Positions 1-7,885 of a stretch of 37,158 bases of DNA are shown here, in pieces. A program made the position numbers and the translations under genes. The notes under the pieces were generated by a model, which worked only from the letters and a program-made list of their open reading frames with translations, was not told the origin of the DNA and searched no databases. Position 1 is the first letter of the stretch. The number at the start of each line of letters is the position of its first letter. Source of the stretch: Muribaculaceae bacterium (GTDB lineage Bacteria; Bacteroidota; Bacteroidia; Bacteroidales; Muribaculaceae); assembly GCA_009775355.1 (NCBI GenBank), contig VSPN01000027.1:1-37158 (forward strand), written 5' to 3'.

Positions 1-67
1 GGGACAGGAATCAACCCGTCGGCCTTGTTTTTTATTCTGCCGGTGTAAAAATCTCGCGATTTTTATG

Positions 68-75
68 TAGATTTG
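68..75 (+). promoter_or_regulatory. Candidate -7 promoter box (TAGATTTG)
   Basis: TAGATTTG matches the Bacteroidetes -7 consensus TAnnTTTG and lies 8 nt before the ATG at 84. No clear TTTG sits at the -33 position. If it is used, transcription would begin only a few bases before the start codon, giving a very short or absent leader. Confidence 0.5.
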
Positions 76-83
76 CAGTTCAA

Positions 84-350
84 ATGAAAAAGATTTTCAT
101 TATTTTTCGCGACTGGCTCGGTTCGATGTCTTTCCGCACCGGCATTTTTGTGGCAGTTCTGTGTGCGGTCTGTTATGCCGTTTCATTTGCTCAGATGCTG
201 CTTCCGCTTCCTGTTGCTGCAAAAGGAGCGTTGTGGGTGGTTTTCTTCGGACTCGCAAAGACGTTCCAGTATTCGGCGATTCTTATACTCGGCAAGGAAG
301 GTGTGGTCAGACTGAAAGCCCTTTTCAGAAAACAGTCGGGGAAGCGCTGA
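84..350 (+). CDS. Small two-helix inner membrane protein, unknown function
   Basis: An 88-residue protein of unrecognised function. Two hydrophobic stretches, about residues 18-42 and 47-70, look like transmembrane helices joined by a short turn. The N-terminus is mildly basic and the C-terminal tail is strongly basic (LFRKQSGKR), as expected for a cytoplasmic end. There are no catalytic motifs. A -7 box stands directly before the ATG, and the gene ends 23 nt before the DAHP synthase start in the same direction, so the two may be co-transcribed. The conserved-looking part is the second helix, ending in a GKEGVVRLK segment. A lineage-specific small membrane protein is the most that can be said. 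Confidence 0.7.
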   Translation: MKKIFIIFRDWLGSMSFRTGIFVAVLCAVCYAVSFAQMLLPLPVAAKGALWVVFFGLAKTFQYSAILILGKEGVVRLKALFRKQSGKR

Positions 351-373
351 TGTTTTGTAGTATATGACTTCTT

Positions 374-1495
374 ATGGTTGAATTCAAAGATCTGATTCCT
401 GTCTTCGATGCTGAATCTCAGTGCGGATCGCCGGTCATCATTGCCGGGCCGTGCAGTGCCGAGTCTCGTGCGCAGACGCTGCGCACAGCTGAGGAACTGG
501 CTTCTGCGGGGATAAGATATTTCAGGGCGGGAGTATGGAAACCGCGTACACGCCCGGGGTCGTTCGAGGGTGTCGGGGCCAAGGCATTGCCCTGGCTGGC
601 CGAGGTCCGCGAGAAAACCGACATGACTCCTATGACGGAGATAGCCTCTCCGGCTCATCTGCGCAATGCGCTCAGAGCCGGCATATGCACGGTCTGGATA
701 GGGGCGAGAACTGCGGCAAATCCTTTTGCTGTGCAGGAAATCGCTGATTTTATTTCCGGTCTGCCCCGGGGCGAAAAGGATCGGATGGGTGTGCTTGTCA
801 AGAATCCGGTTAACCCGGATCTTGAATTGTGGATAGGGGCGTTGCAGAGGCTTTATCGCGCCGGAGTGCGCCGACTCGGTGCAATTCACCGTGGGTTCAG
901 CGCATATGGCAATCATTTATATAGAAACGTTCCGGAGTGGCGTATTCCGATAGAGCTCAAGCGTCGTATCCCTTCTCTGCCGCTTATTTGCGATCCGAGT
1001 CATATCGGAGGACGCCGTGACCTTATCGGCAAGATTTCTCAGCAGGCTCTTGACATGCGTTTTGACGGACTTATTGTAGAGTCGCACTGTGATCCGGACT
1101 GTGCGCTCAGCGACAGTGCCCAGCAGGTCACTCCTTCAGAACTCTCGACAATACTTTTGTCGCTCAGAAGCTGTCCTGACTCTACTGCGGAAGATAGCCT
1201 CAGGGTGTATCGTGAGGAGATCGACATTATAGATGAAGGACTGGTGTCGCTGCTCTCCCGCCGCATGGAAGTGGCTCGCTGCATAGGCGGTCTGAAGATC
1301 CGCGAAGGAGTGTCGGTCGTGCAGCCCGGGCGTTACAGCATGCTTATGGAGCACCGGGTGGCCGATGGCGAGCGACTCGGGCTTTGCCCGGAATTCATGC
1401 GCAGGATTCTTGGTGTCATTCACGAGGAATCTGTGCGACAGCAGTTGAGTCTGCGGGGCAATGAAAACGAAATCGCCGCAACAGAGGACAATTAA
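374..1495 (+). CDS. Bifunctional DAHP synthase / chorismate mutase (type II)
   Basis: A two-domain enzyme of aromatic amino acid synthesis. Residues about 1-265 form a DAHP synthase, which condenses phosphoenolpyruvate and erythrose 4-phosphate. They carry AGPCSAES (24-31, with the metal-binding Cys27), KPRTRPGSFEG (56-66), DPSHIGG (207-213) and VESHCDP (235-241). Residues about 275-365 form an AroQ-type chorismate mutase (chorismate to prephenate), with helices containing REEIDIIDEGLVSLLSRRMEV and a C-terminal IHEESVRQQ. This fusion is common in Bacteroidetes, where the mutase domain can also help feedback control. At 373 aa it is full length. ATG 374 is chosen because the conserved N-terminus starts within about 20 residues. 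Its stop lies 25 nt before the following cupin gene. No other aromatic pathway gene is in the window. Confidence 0.95.
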   Translation: MVEFKDLIPVFDAESQCGSPVIIAGPCSAESRAQTLRTAEELASAGIRYFRAGVWKPRTRPGSFEGVGAKALPWLAEVREKTDMTPMTEIASPAHLRNALRAGICTVWIGARTAANPFAVQEIADFISGLPRGEKDRMGVLVKNPVNPDLELWIGALQRLYRAGVRRLGAIHRGFSAYGNHLYRNVPEWRIPIELKRRIPSLPLICDPSHIGGRRDLIGKISQQALDMRFDGLIVESHCDPDCALSDSAQQVTPSELSTILLSLRSCPDSTAEDSLRVYREEIDIIDEGLVSLLSRRMEVARCIGGLKIREGVSVVQPGRYSMLMEHRVADGERLGLCPEFMRRILGVIHEESVRQQLSLRGNENEIAATEDN

Positions 1496-1520
1496 GGAGA
1501 CTGCCGGACGTTGCTATGAT

Positions 1521-1985
1521 ATGGATAGCATAGATACAGAAATGTTGACTTCGATGCACGGTGGCGAATTCAGACTGGTCGAATTGCCGCGTTTCCTCGA
1601 TCCGCGTGGAAATCTGGCGGTGATAGAACAGTTCAGAGAGATTCCTTTCAAAATCGAGAGATGCCACTGGATATATGATGTGCCGGGAGGGGGAGGACGT
1701 GAAGGACACGCCTATCATGAGAACGAGGAATTGATAATAGCCCTGTCTGGTTCGTTCGATGTGGTGGTCAGGCATTCTGGCGGGAACGAAACCGTGACGC
1801 TCAACAGATCTTATGTCGGATTGTATCTGCCACGGCTTACATGGCGCGAACTGACCAATTTCTCGACCAATGCCGTGGTGCTGGTGCTCAGCTCGAAGCC
1901 GTATTCCGACGCGGACTATATTCTCGATTATGATATGTATCTAAAACTCAGAAACGATGGGGGAGGGACTCAGAACCGTATATGA
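1521..1985 (+). CDS. FdtA/WxcM-like cupin (sugar 3,4-ketoisomerase family), copy 1
   Basis: A single-domain cupin of the FdtA/WxcM family, whose active members isomerise dTDP-4-keto-6-deoxyglucose to the 3-keto sugar. The family signatures LPRFLDPRGNL, YDVPGG and EELIIALSGSFDVVV are present. The usual active-site motif H-A-H reads H63-A-Y65 here, so the second expected histidine is a tyrosine and classical activity is doubtful. An in-frame ATG at 1461 would overlap the DAHP synthase gene by 35 nt. I prefer ATG 1521, 25 nt after that stop, because the extra 20 residues look nothing like the family. An AAGGAG stretch at 1494-1499 lies 21 nt upstream, too far for a normal Shine-Dalgarno site. 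The end overlaps copy 2 by 29 nt, suggesting translational coupling. No dTDP-sugar genes are adjacent. Confidence 0.85.
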   Translation: MDSIDTEMLTSMHGGEFRLVELPRFLDPRGNLAVIEQFREIPFKIERCHWIYDVPGGGGREGHAYHENEELIIALSGSFDVVVRHSGGNETVTLNRSYVGLYLPRLTWRELTNFSTNAVVLVLSSKPYSDADYILDYDMYLKLRNDGGGTQNRI

Positions 1986-2394
1986 CTGTTCGGTCATAGA
2001 ACTTGACAGGCATCCGAGCGAAAGGCTCGGAAACCTCTCGGTGGTGCATTCGGAAGATACACTCCCTTTCGATGTGAAAAGGGTGTTTTTCATTTTCGAT
2101 GTGCCCGGTGGAGAAAGCCGTGGAGGCCATGCCCACAGGGCTGTCAAGGAGTTTATAGTAGCTGTGTCGGGCAGTTTCTCGATCACTCTTGATGATGGCC
2201 GTGACCGCAGGACGGTAATGCTCAACCGTCCTTATGTAGGTCTTCTTGTGGAGCCGGGGGTGTGGCTTACGCTGCATGATTTCTCATCGGGAGCGATCGC
2301 GCTTGTCTTCACTTCCGACTATTTCTCGCATAGCGATCACATAAAGGATTATGAGGAGTTCCGGCTCATGCGGTCGCGTCAGAAACTGAACTGA
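1957..2394 (+). CDS. FdtA/WxcM-like cupin (sugar 3,4-ketoisomerase family), copy 2
   Basis: A 145-residue paralogue of the preceding gene. It has RLGNLSVVHS, FIFDVPGGESRGGHAHRAVKE and LNRPYVGLLV. Unlike copy 1 it keeps the family's active-site pair, H58 and H60, in GGHAH. It starts inside the end of copy 1 (29-nt overlap), an arrangement that favours coupled translation and possibly a heteromeric enzyme. Its last 16 bases overlap the convergent outer membrane protein gene. The likely substrate is a nucleotide-linked 4-keto-6-deoxy sugar for surface glycans, but no glycosyltransferase or RmlA/B gene is nearby, so the substrate is an inference from the family only. Confidence 0.87.
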   Translation: MGEGLRTVYDCSVIELDRHPSERLGNLSVVHSEDTLPFDVKRVFFIFDVPGGESRGGHAHRAVKEFIVAVSGSFSITLDDGRDRRTVMLNRPYVGLLVEPGVWLTLHDFSSGAIALVFTSDYFSHSDHIKDYEEFRLMRSRQKLN

Positions 2395-3689
2395 GCAAGA
2401 ATCTGTGCGCGTCTTGCCCATGCGCTTCTGCCATCCATGTTGCCTCTGCGTCCGAGGTCAAGTTCTGCCGCGCAGCAGATGCGCGGAGTCAGATACCAGA
2501 AATAGTTTACCGCGATATACATGCCGGTCTTGTATTCATCGCATGGGCAGTCGTGCTCCGGCAGATAGCGTGTGGCTCCCCACGTGGCGGAAAAGAGCAT
2601 CGACGGGTTCAGATTGTACTGCACGGCCGCGTATCCGCCTACCGCTCCGGGCGCGTACATGCGCCCGGGTTCTGACGGTCTGCCGACGAGATCATATTTC
2701 CCCATCAGCCAGTCTCCGCCAAGACTCGCATATCCTTTGCCTCCGTTGAACGCGCCGTAGAACGTGAAATGATCTTCCGGATGCCATTTCCCCGAGAGCT
2801 GAAGTCCCCATCCTGTCACATTATGGTTTTTCTGTTCGATAAGATCGCGGTATGGATGGTTTCTGACTATTCCGGCCAGACGTATGTAGCTTGATTCTCC
2901 TTCTCCCCAGGCGAACTGTCCGAACGCGGCTATGTCGGGGATGTACTGGCTCACTCGGGCGGTGATATCTTTCTGTGTGTCGATCTGATTCGTCGGACTT
3001 TCGACAGAGGCCGCTACAGCCCATCGCCGGTTGTGAAACTCATGGAGCCATCGCACAAGAACCGCAGTGGCGGTCATCTTGGCATTGGGGCCGGCGGCAT
3101 CGACTGCCGGAGGGAGCGCACCCGGATCGCTGAATGTGGAGTTGGTGTAGCCGATTGTAAAGTCGTTGATCTGTCCGTAGGCTTTCTTGAGTCTGAAGTC
3201 GCGGGCCTCGTATCCGTTGAAATTGGCTTCGATATAGAGCTGGTAGCGTCCGAGCTTCTTGTTCATGCCCAGAACACGGAAGAACAGAGCTGTTCCGGCT
3301 GGAGATGTCCCGAGATACCGACTGCGTCCGGGATCTTTCTGCATGGGTATCAGGTATGGCGCGAATGCCGGACTGTCGATCGATCCTCCCCAGTCGAGAT
3401 AACCGCGCATGCGCACCACGCCGCCGATGCCCATGGCAAGATTGTTGTCGCGGCTCATGAACAGGAAGTAGGGTGCGAGAGGATCCTGAAAGTGCCTGAA
3501 CTGATCCTCGTAGAATTTCTGTATGAGTATGGCGGCGGAATCTGTAGACTGGTCTTCTCCCTTGCCGAAATATATGATCCTGTGGTCGCTTATTGTGGAA
3601 TCCATGGCTATGCCGGTCATGGTTCGTGCGTTGGCCGCAGCAGCGACCGACAGTACAAGCGCCGTGGCGAGACGAACTTCATTTCTCAT
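2379..3689 (-). CDS. DcaP-like outer membrane beta-barrel protein
   Basis: A predicted outer membrane barrel. From ATG 3689 the protein begins with a signal peptide, MRNEVRLATALVLSVAAAANA, cut before RTM. An ATG at 3716 would add nine residues ahead of it and spoil the signal. The remainder has many alternating aromatic/polar strands and ends in phenylalanine (AQFSF), the usual last strand of a barrel. A central stretch, YTNSTFSDPGALPPAVDAAGPN (described as family-like: F-x-D, D-x-x-GPN), resembles DcaP-type trimeric porins, which take up dicarboxylates and other small anions. The length (436 aa) fits. The substrate cannot be told. Its end overlaps the cupin gene tail-to-tail by 16 nt. A clear promoter was not found upstream. 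Confidence 0.7.
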   Translation of the reverse strand: MRNEVRLATALVLSVAAAANARTMTGIAMDSTISDHRIIYFGKGEDQSTDSAAILIQKFYEDQFRHFQDPLAPYFLFMSRDNNLAMGIGGVVRMRGYLDWGGSIDSPAFAPYLIPMQKDPGRSRYLGTSPAGTALFFRVLGMNKKLGRYQLYIEANFNGYEARDFRLKKAYGQINDFTIGYTNSTFSDPGALPPAVDAAGPNAKMTATAVLVRWLHEFHNRRWAVAASVESPTNQIDTQKDITARVSQYIPDIAAFGQFAWGEGESSYIRLAGIVRNHPYRDLIEQKNHNVTGWGLQLSGKWHPEDHFTFYGAFNGGKGYASLGGDWLMGKYDLVGRPSEPGRMYAPGAVGGYAAVQYNLNPSMLFSATWGATRYLPEHDCPCDEYKTGMYIAVNYFWYLTPRICCAAELDLGRRGNMDGRSAWARRAQILAQFSF

Positions 3690-3749
3690 GTCAATGGAAT
3701 CTTGTTTCTGTAGCAATATGTTTATTACTATAACAAATGCGGTTCTGAA

Positions 3750-3781
3750 TTGTTAACTTGGTTGAAAATTTCTTAATTTTG
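3750..3781 (+). promoter_or_regulatory. Promoter for the DUF4250 gene
   Basis: TTG at 3750-3752, a 21-nt spacer and TAATTTTG at 3774-3781 match the Bacteroidetes -33/-7 promoter. The transcript would start about 3787, roughly 40 nt before the ATG at 3827. This position argues against the upstream ATG at 3758, which would lie before the transcription start. Confidence 0.7.
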
Positions 3782-3826
3782 CAAGTTGTCAGAGAATGTC
3801 AACATCTCATAAAACTATTTTCAGAT

Positions 3827-4000
3827 ATGTTACCTCAGGATCCCTATATGTTGTTAAGCGTGGTCAATACAAAATTGCGCGACGAGTTTTCTGATCTCGA
3901 CGATCTTTGCTCGTCACTTGATGTGGACCGTGGCAGGCTTGAGGAGAAGCTTGCCCAGGCCGGATTCACATATGAGAAGTCTGTCAACCAGTTCAGATAG
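3827..4000 (+). CDS. DUF4250 family small protein
   Basis: A 57-residue protein matching the DUF4250 pattern: MLPQDPYMLLSVVNTKLRD, then SLDVDRGRLEEKLAQAGFTYEKSVNQF. These small soluble proteins are widespread in Bacteroidetes and Firmicutes, and their function is unknown. A longer reading frame from ATG 3758 exists, but the family begins at the M-x-x-D-P motif, and the promoter box at 3774-3781 lies downstream of that longer start. The C-terminus overlaps the convergent bioG-bioC fusion gene by 8 nt. Confidence 0.85.
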   Translation: MLPQDPYMLLSVVNTKLRDEFSDLDDLCSSLDVDRGRLEEKLAQAGFTYEKSVNQFR

Positions 4001-5384
4001 AAGGTCTTTTCCTTCCGAAGACATAGACAGGACGGTAGGTCAGACTCCGCAGGTGAGACATGTCAGACATTTGCAGAGATCCTGACGGCGCTGATCCGGC
4101 CACGCCGGTGTGCTTGAGATGCATGAGCACTTCTCTTGCCGATTTGAATTCCACCCGGATCGAGTCTTCCACCACCTGTACTTCGGTGAAGTGTCGGCTC
4201 ATCCACTCTCTTAGCTGCGTTGCCTTGGGATAGATCAGAGGTGACGGGCGCAGTTCATCGAGTTCCTCCATATTTCCGGGAACGAACGTCGATATCGCGA
4301 GAATGCCGCCCGGCGCAAGCCGTCTGTTGCATTCGGCAAGAAATCTCGGTATGTCGGCAAACCACTGTATGGCCGATGCTGACAGGATCACGTCCCATTG
4401 TTCGGTCTGGCGGCAGATCCATCTTTCTGCGTCTTCGATCACGTATTCCTCTTTCGGCGCGATTCGGAACGGACCTGTTTCGGTTATGTCGACAAATGTC
4501 GCTTGCGACGGCTCGAGAAGTGGCGCATATTCGCGTGTGAACAGACCTGTGCCGCAGCCAATCTCAAGAATTCTGCCATGCCGGCGCGGCTGGCCGGCTT
4601 CAAGCAGTCCGGCCAGCTTCATGGCGGCTGAATATTGTGCTATGGCATGAGTGTCGTACGAACCTGAAGCCTTGGTGAACTGTCTCGATACTTTTGATGG
4701 GTCGGAAATTACTGATCTTACAATTCGTCCGATATCAACCCGGTGGGCTTCGTCAAGGAGTATCGTCTCGACGTCAGGGTCGCGCTTCCATGCTTTTTTC
4801 TGGTTCTCAGGGGGAAATATGCGGTCATGACTTGAAATGTAGGCTCTTGTCCAGGGCAGGCCGCCGTCATAAGAATTGTCTGGACAAACACATGCATTAC
4901 GGTGTGCCTGACGTATGACGACAAGCTGGCGGCTCAGACCGGCGATGTCGCTTTCCGTGACAGGAGGAAACAAGTGCGATGCATTATCATATGCCGTCCT
5001 GTCGCTCATCATGCGCATCCTGAATTTGGTCAGGTTGCGCACTGTCAGGCCAGAGGCTGTTCCGTCGTAAACGGCAGCAGGGATTCCGAAAGAATTGTCG
5101 ACCGGATCCGTCGTTCCGTTGATCGCGAATGCTGCGGTGATGCGCTGATGTGGCAACGAATTGGCTGCCGCGAAGACACCGAGCGACCATGCGAACAGAT
5201 AGACCGTGTAGTAGCGGTCAAGAAACGAGGTGTCGAGCGTCATGTCGGAGTAGTCGTGGACTACGGCTGTATCCCATCCCGGCAGTGAGATGCAGTCTCC
5301 TGTCTCGGGGCCTGTGCTCCAGCCTGTGAATATCAGTATGAGCCGTGAATTGTCGGGCCCTGTGTGTGTGAAGTCGATTTTCAT
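3993..5384 (-). CDS. bioC: BioG-BioC fusion: pimeloyl-ACP methyl ester esterase / malonyl-ACP O-methyltransferase
   Basis: Both ends of the methyl-masked pimelate pathway in one 463-residue chain. Residues about 1-222 are a BioG (DUF452) alpha/beta hydrolase, which removes the methyl group from pimeloyl-ACP methyl ester. The likely nucleophile is S67 in FAWSLGV, with D187 in SHDRIFP and H214 in DEAHRVD completing the triad. Residues about 232-463 are BioC, which methylates malonyl-ACP using S-adenosylmethionine: LEIGCGTG (273-280) is SAM motif I, followed by SASAIQWF (335-342) and RRLAPGGILAIST. BioC/BioG fusions are known in Bacteroidetes. It lies 52 nt after bioF in a bioA-bioF-bioGC run. 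Both catalytic centres look intact. Confidence 0.93.
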   Translation of the reverse strand: MKIDFTHTGPDNSRLILIFTGWSTGPETGDCISLPGWDTAVVHDYSDMTLDTSFLDRYYTVYLFAWSLGVFAAANSLPHQRITAAFAINGTTDPVDNSFGIPAAVYDGTASGLTVRNLTKFRMRMMSDRTAYDNASHLFPPVTESDIAGLSRQLVVIRQAHRNACVCPDNSYDGGLPWTRAYISSHDRIFPPENQKKAWKRDPDVETILLDEAHRVDIGRIVRSVISDPSKVSRQFTKASGSYDTHAIAQYSAAMKLAGLLEAGQPRRHGRILEIGCGTGLFTREYAPLLEPSQATFVDITETGPFRIAPKEEYVIEDAERWICRQTEQWDVILSASAIQWFADIPRFLAECNRRLAPGGILAISTFVPGNMEELDELRPSPLIYPKATQLREWMSRHFTEVQVVEDSIRVEFKSAREVLMHLKHTGVAGSAPSGSLQMSDMSHLRSLTYRPVYVFGRKRPSI

Positions 5385-5436
5385 TCCTGTCTGGTGATAA
5401 TCAGGTGCTTGTTTTCTTGTTGAGAAGTCGGCGGGA

Positions 5437-6582
5437 TTAACGCAGGTTGTCGTATGCTTCTTCTATGATCTCCAGAATCTCATGAATTTTCCCGACAGAA
5501 AGTCTGGCGTTGAGAGAGAATCTGATTCTTTCGCCTCCGGGCGGAACGGTCGGCCGTCTTATCGGAAGCGCGAGAATGCCGGCTTTCTCAAGCGCGAGCG
5601 AAAGTTTTGTGGCGGTTTCGGCGTCTCCGGTGACAAGCGGCACAATAGATGATCTCGACGGATTGGATCGGCCGGTGATCCGTTCGATTCCTTTCCTGAA
5701 CGTTTCTGAAATCTCTTCGAGATACCGGCGTTCACATTCCATGTCAGCCAGCTTTTTTAGCATGAAGAGAGACCATGCGGCATTTGCCGGGGCGATTGCT
5801 GTCGAGAATATAAGACTTCTTGCCGAGTTTATCAGGTAGTCTTTCAGTGTGCGGCAACAGATCACAAACGCTCCCGCTGAGGCGCAGGCCTTTCCCAATG
5901 TCCCGACTATAATGTCGGCCTCACGGGCAGTACCGCTTTCCATGGCGACGCCGAGTCCCTGAGGCCCGATCGCGCCTATTGCATGCGCCTCGTCGACATA
6001 AAGCATCATTTTCGGGAATTCATGCTTCAGAGCCGACAGTTCACGCAGAGGCGCGACATCTCCGTCCATGCTGTAGACAGATTCGCATACAACTATTATC
6101 CGCTCCCGGCTGTCATGCTCTTTTTCGAGAATCCTACGCAGATGCACGGTGTCGTTGTGGTTCCATCTTTTGAAGTCAGCGCCAGACATGCGCAGTCCGT
6201 CGATCACCGAGGCGTGTACAAGCTTGTCTGTGGCCCATAATGTGCCCGGCACATCGAGTGCCGACACGAGTCCGGTGTTGGCATGATAGCCTGAATTGAA
6301 CAGCAGGGCGGGACGTCCGTAGCATTTTTCGAGATATCCTTCCAGAAGGAGGTATATTTCCTGGTCGGATGCGAGAAGCCTTGACGCAGACGATGTCATG
6401 GATGCGGAAGGAAACCTCTTGCGGAATTCTTCTGTCCATTCGTGAGCGCGTGTCGCCAGACCCATGTAATCGTTCGAACAGAGATCTGTCATTCCTGATC
6501 CGGAGCGGTGTGCCGGTATGCGGCGCATTCTTCCTTCTTTGCGGAATCTCTCGGTGATTTCTCTGTATATGTCCGTATTCAT
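5437..6582 (-). CDS. bioF: 8-amino-7-oxononanoate synthase
   Basis: A PLP enzyme that joins pimeloyl-ACP and L-alanine, releasing CO2, to form KAPA. Fold-type I alpha-oxoamine synthase motifs are present: LCSNDYMGL (34-42), FNSGYHANTG (95-104), DEAHAIGAIGPQGLG (197-211) and VGTLGKACASAGAFV, in which K231 should bind PLP. At 381 aa it is the normal length. ATG 6582 gives a family-like N-terminus ending in a catalytic-domain start at about residue 30. It follows bioA after only 9 nt and precedes bioG-bioC, so it belongs to a biotin operon. The closest alternatives (KBL, serine palmitoyltransferase) are unlikely given this context. Confidence 0.93.
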   Translation of the reverse strand: MNTDIYREITERFRKEGRMRRIPAHRSGSGMTDLCSNDYMGLATRAHEWTEEFRKRFPSASMTSSASRLLASDQEIYLLLEGYLEKCYGRPALLFNSGYHANTGLVSALDVPGTLWATDKLVHASVIDGLRMSGADFKRWNHNDTVHLRRILEKEHDSRERIIVVCESVYSMDGDVAPLRELSALKHEFPKMMLYVDEAHAIGAIGPQGLGVAMESGTAREADIIVGTLGKACASAGAFVICCRTLKDYLINSARSLIFSTAIAPANAAWSLFMLKKLADMECERRYLEEISETFRKGIERITGRSNPSRSSIVPLVTGDAETATKLSLALEKAGILALPIRRPTVPPGGERIRFSLNARLSVGKIHEILEIIEEAYDNLR

Positions 6583-6591
6583 TATAGATGG

Positions 6592-7860
6592 TTATTCCGG
6601 TTTGATGAGATCAAGAAGTGTGTCACAGAGAGTGACAAGCTGCTTGTCGCTTATGGCGAGATATGGGGGATAGATGTAGGCGTTCTTTCCGAACGGGCGG
6701 ATCCATACACCCGCATCGACGCATCTTTTCTGGAAAGAGGCGAGATCGACGTCTTCAGTAAGTTCGACGACTCCAATGGCTCCTAGCACACGCACCTCCA
6801 TGACATTGGAGAAAGATCGCGCGGGATCGAGCCGTTCGCGCATTATCTTCTCGATCTCGGCCACACGCCGCTGCCATGGCTGCGATAGCAGAAGGCGCGT
6901 GGAGGCGATGGCCACCGAGCATGCGAGGGGATTGCCCATGAATGTCGGACCGTGCATCATGACGCCGCTCTGCGAACGTGAGATCATGTCGGCGGTCCGT
7001 TTGTTGGCGGCGACTGCCGCGAATGTCATGTATCCTCCTGTGATGGCCTTTCCGACAAGCATTATGTCTGGCTCGACTTCGGCGTGCTCCCATGCGAAGA
7101 GTTTTCCCGTGCGTCCGAAACCGGTGGCGATTTCATCGAAGATAAGCAGAACATCGTTGGCATCGCACTCCTTGCGCAGTTCGCGCAGGTATTGCGGATG
7201 ATAGAACCGCATGCCGCCCGCACCCTGCACGATTGGTTCGAGTATGACGGCGGCGAGTCCTGACGCGTTTTCGCGGATGAGTTTCCGCATCGGCTCGAAA
7301 TCTGCGGGATCCCATTCGTCGTGGAAGCGGCATTGTGGTGCGGGAGCGAAATGACGTATCGGCAGTGCTGGTCCGAATGCTCCGTGCATTCCGGTGACAG
7401 GGTCGCATACAGACATGGCGTTCCATGTGTCACCGTGGTAGCCGCTGCGGATTGTCGCAAAGTTTGTCTTTTCCGGTTTGTCATGGGCCTGAACGGCCAT
7501 TTTCATCGCTACTTCCGTGGCCACAGACCCTGAGTCTGCATAGAATATGTGTTCCATCGACGGGGGAAGTATGTCAAGAAGCAGACGTCCGAGTTCGACG
7601 GCAGGTTCATGGGTGAATCCGCCGAACATGATGTGCGACATAGAGTCGATCTGGCGTTTCATGGCCTCGTTGAGAACAGGGTGGCTGTATCCGTGGATGA
7701 CGCACCACCATGATGACATGCCGTCGATGAGTTCACGGCCGTCGGCAAGTGTTATGACCGCTCCCTTGGCGCTTTTTACCTTGTATGTCGGAAGCGGGTT
7801 GTGGGTCGATGTGTAGGGATGCCACAGATGCTTTATGTCAAATTCGTCGTGTACGTTCAT
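6592..7860 (-). CDS. bioA: Adenosylmethionine-8-amino-7-oxononanoate aminotransferase
   Basis: Transaminates KAPA to 7,8-diaminopelargonic acid, with SAM as the usual amino donor. The class III aminotransferase signatures are all present: HLWHPYT at the N-terminus, SSWW (49-52, typical of BioA), SGYHGDTWNAMS (139-150), FDEIATGFGRTG (241-252) and the PLP lysine K271 in VGKAITGGYM. I place the start at ATG 7860 (MNVHDEFDIKHLWHPYT). An in-frame ATG at 7905 overlaps the end of priA by 20 nt and adds 15 residues unlike the family. The gene follows priA after 25 nt, with no obvious promoter between them. bioF follows after 9 nt. Confidence 0.94.
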   Translation of the reverse strand: MNVHDEFDIKHLWHPYTSTHNPLPTYKVKSAKGAVITLADGRELIDGMSSWWCVIHGYSHPVLNEAMKRQIDSMSHIMFGGFTHEPAVELGRLLLDILPPSMEHIFYADSGSVATEVAMKMAVQAHDKPEKTNFATIRSGYHGDTWNAMSVCDPVTGMHGAFGPALPIRHFAPAPQCRFHDEWDPADFEPMRKLIRENASGLAAVILEPIVQGAGGMRFYHPQYLRELRKECDANDVLLIFDEIATGFGRTGKLFAWEHAEVEPDIMLVGKAITGGYMTFAAVAANKRTADMISRSQSGVMMHGPTFMGNPLACSVAIASTRLLLSQPWQRRVAEIEKIMRERLDPARSFSNVMEVRVLGAIGVVELTEDVDLASFQKRCVDAGVWIRPFGKNAYIYPPYLAISDKQLVTLCDTLLDLIKPE

Positions 7861-7885
7861 TTTTATGTTTTTATAGATAGGCGCG

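Noticed and set aside
191..916. 241-codon open frame on the minus strand opposite the DAHP synthase gene
   Set aside because: Its translation has no recognisable domain and many Arg/Ser/Pro residues, as expected of a shadow; the plus-strand gene is a clear enzyme.
3758..3826. Longer N-terminus of the DUF4250 gene
   Set aside because: The promoter -7 box lies inside this extension, and the family starts at MLPQDP.
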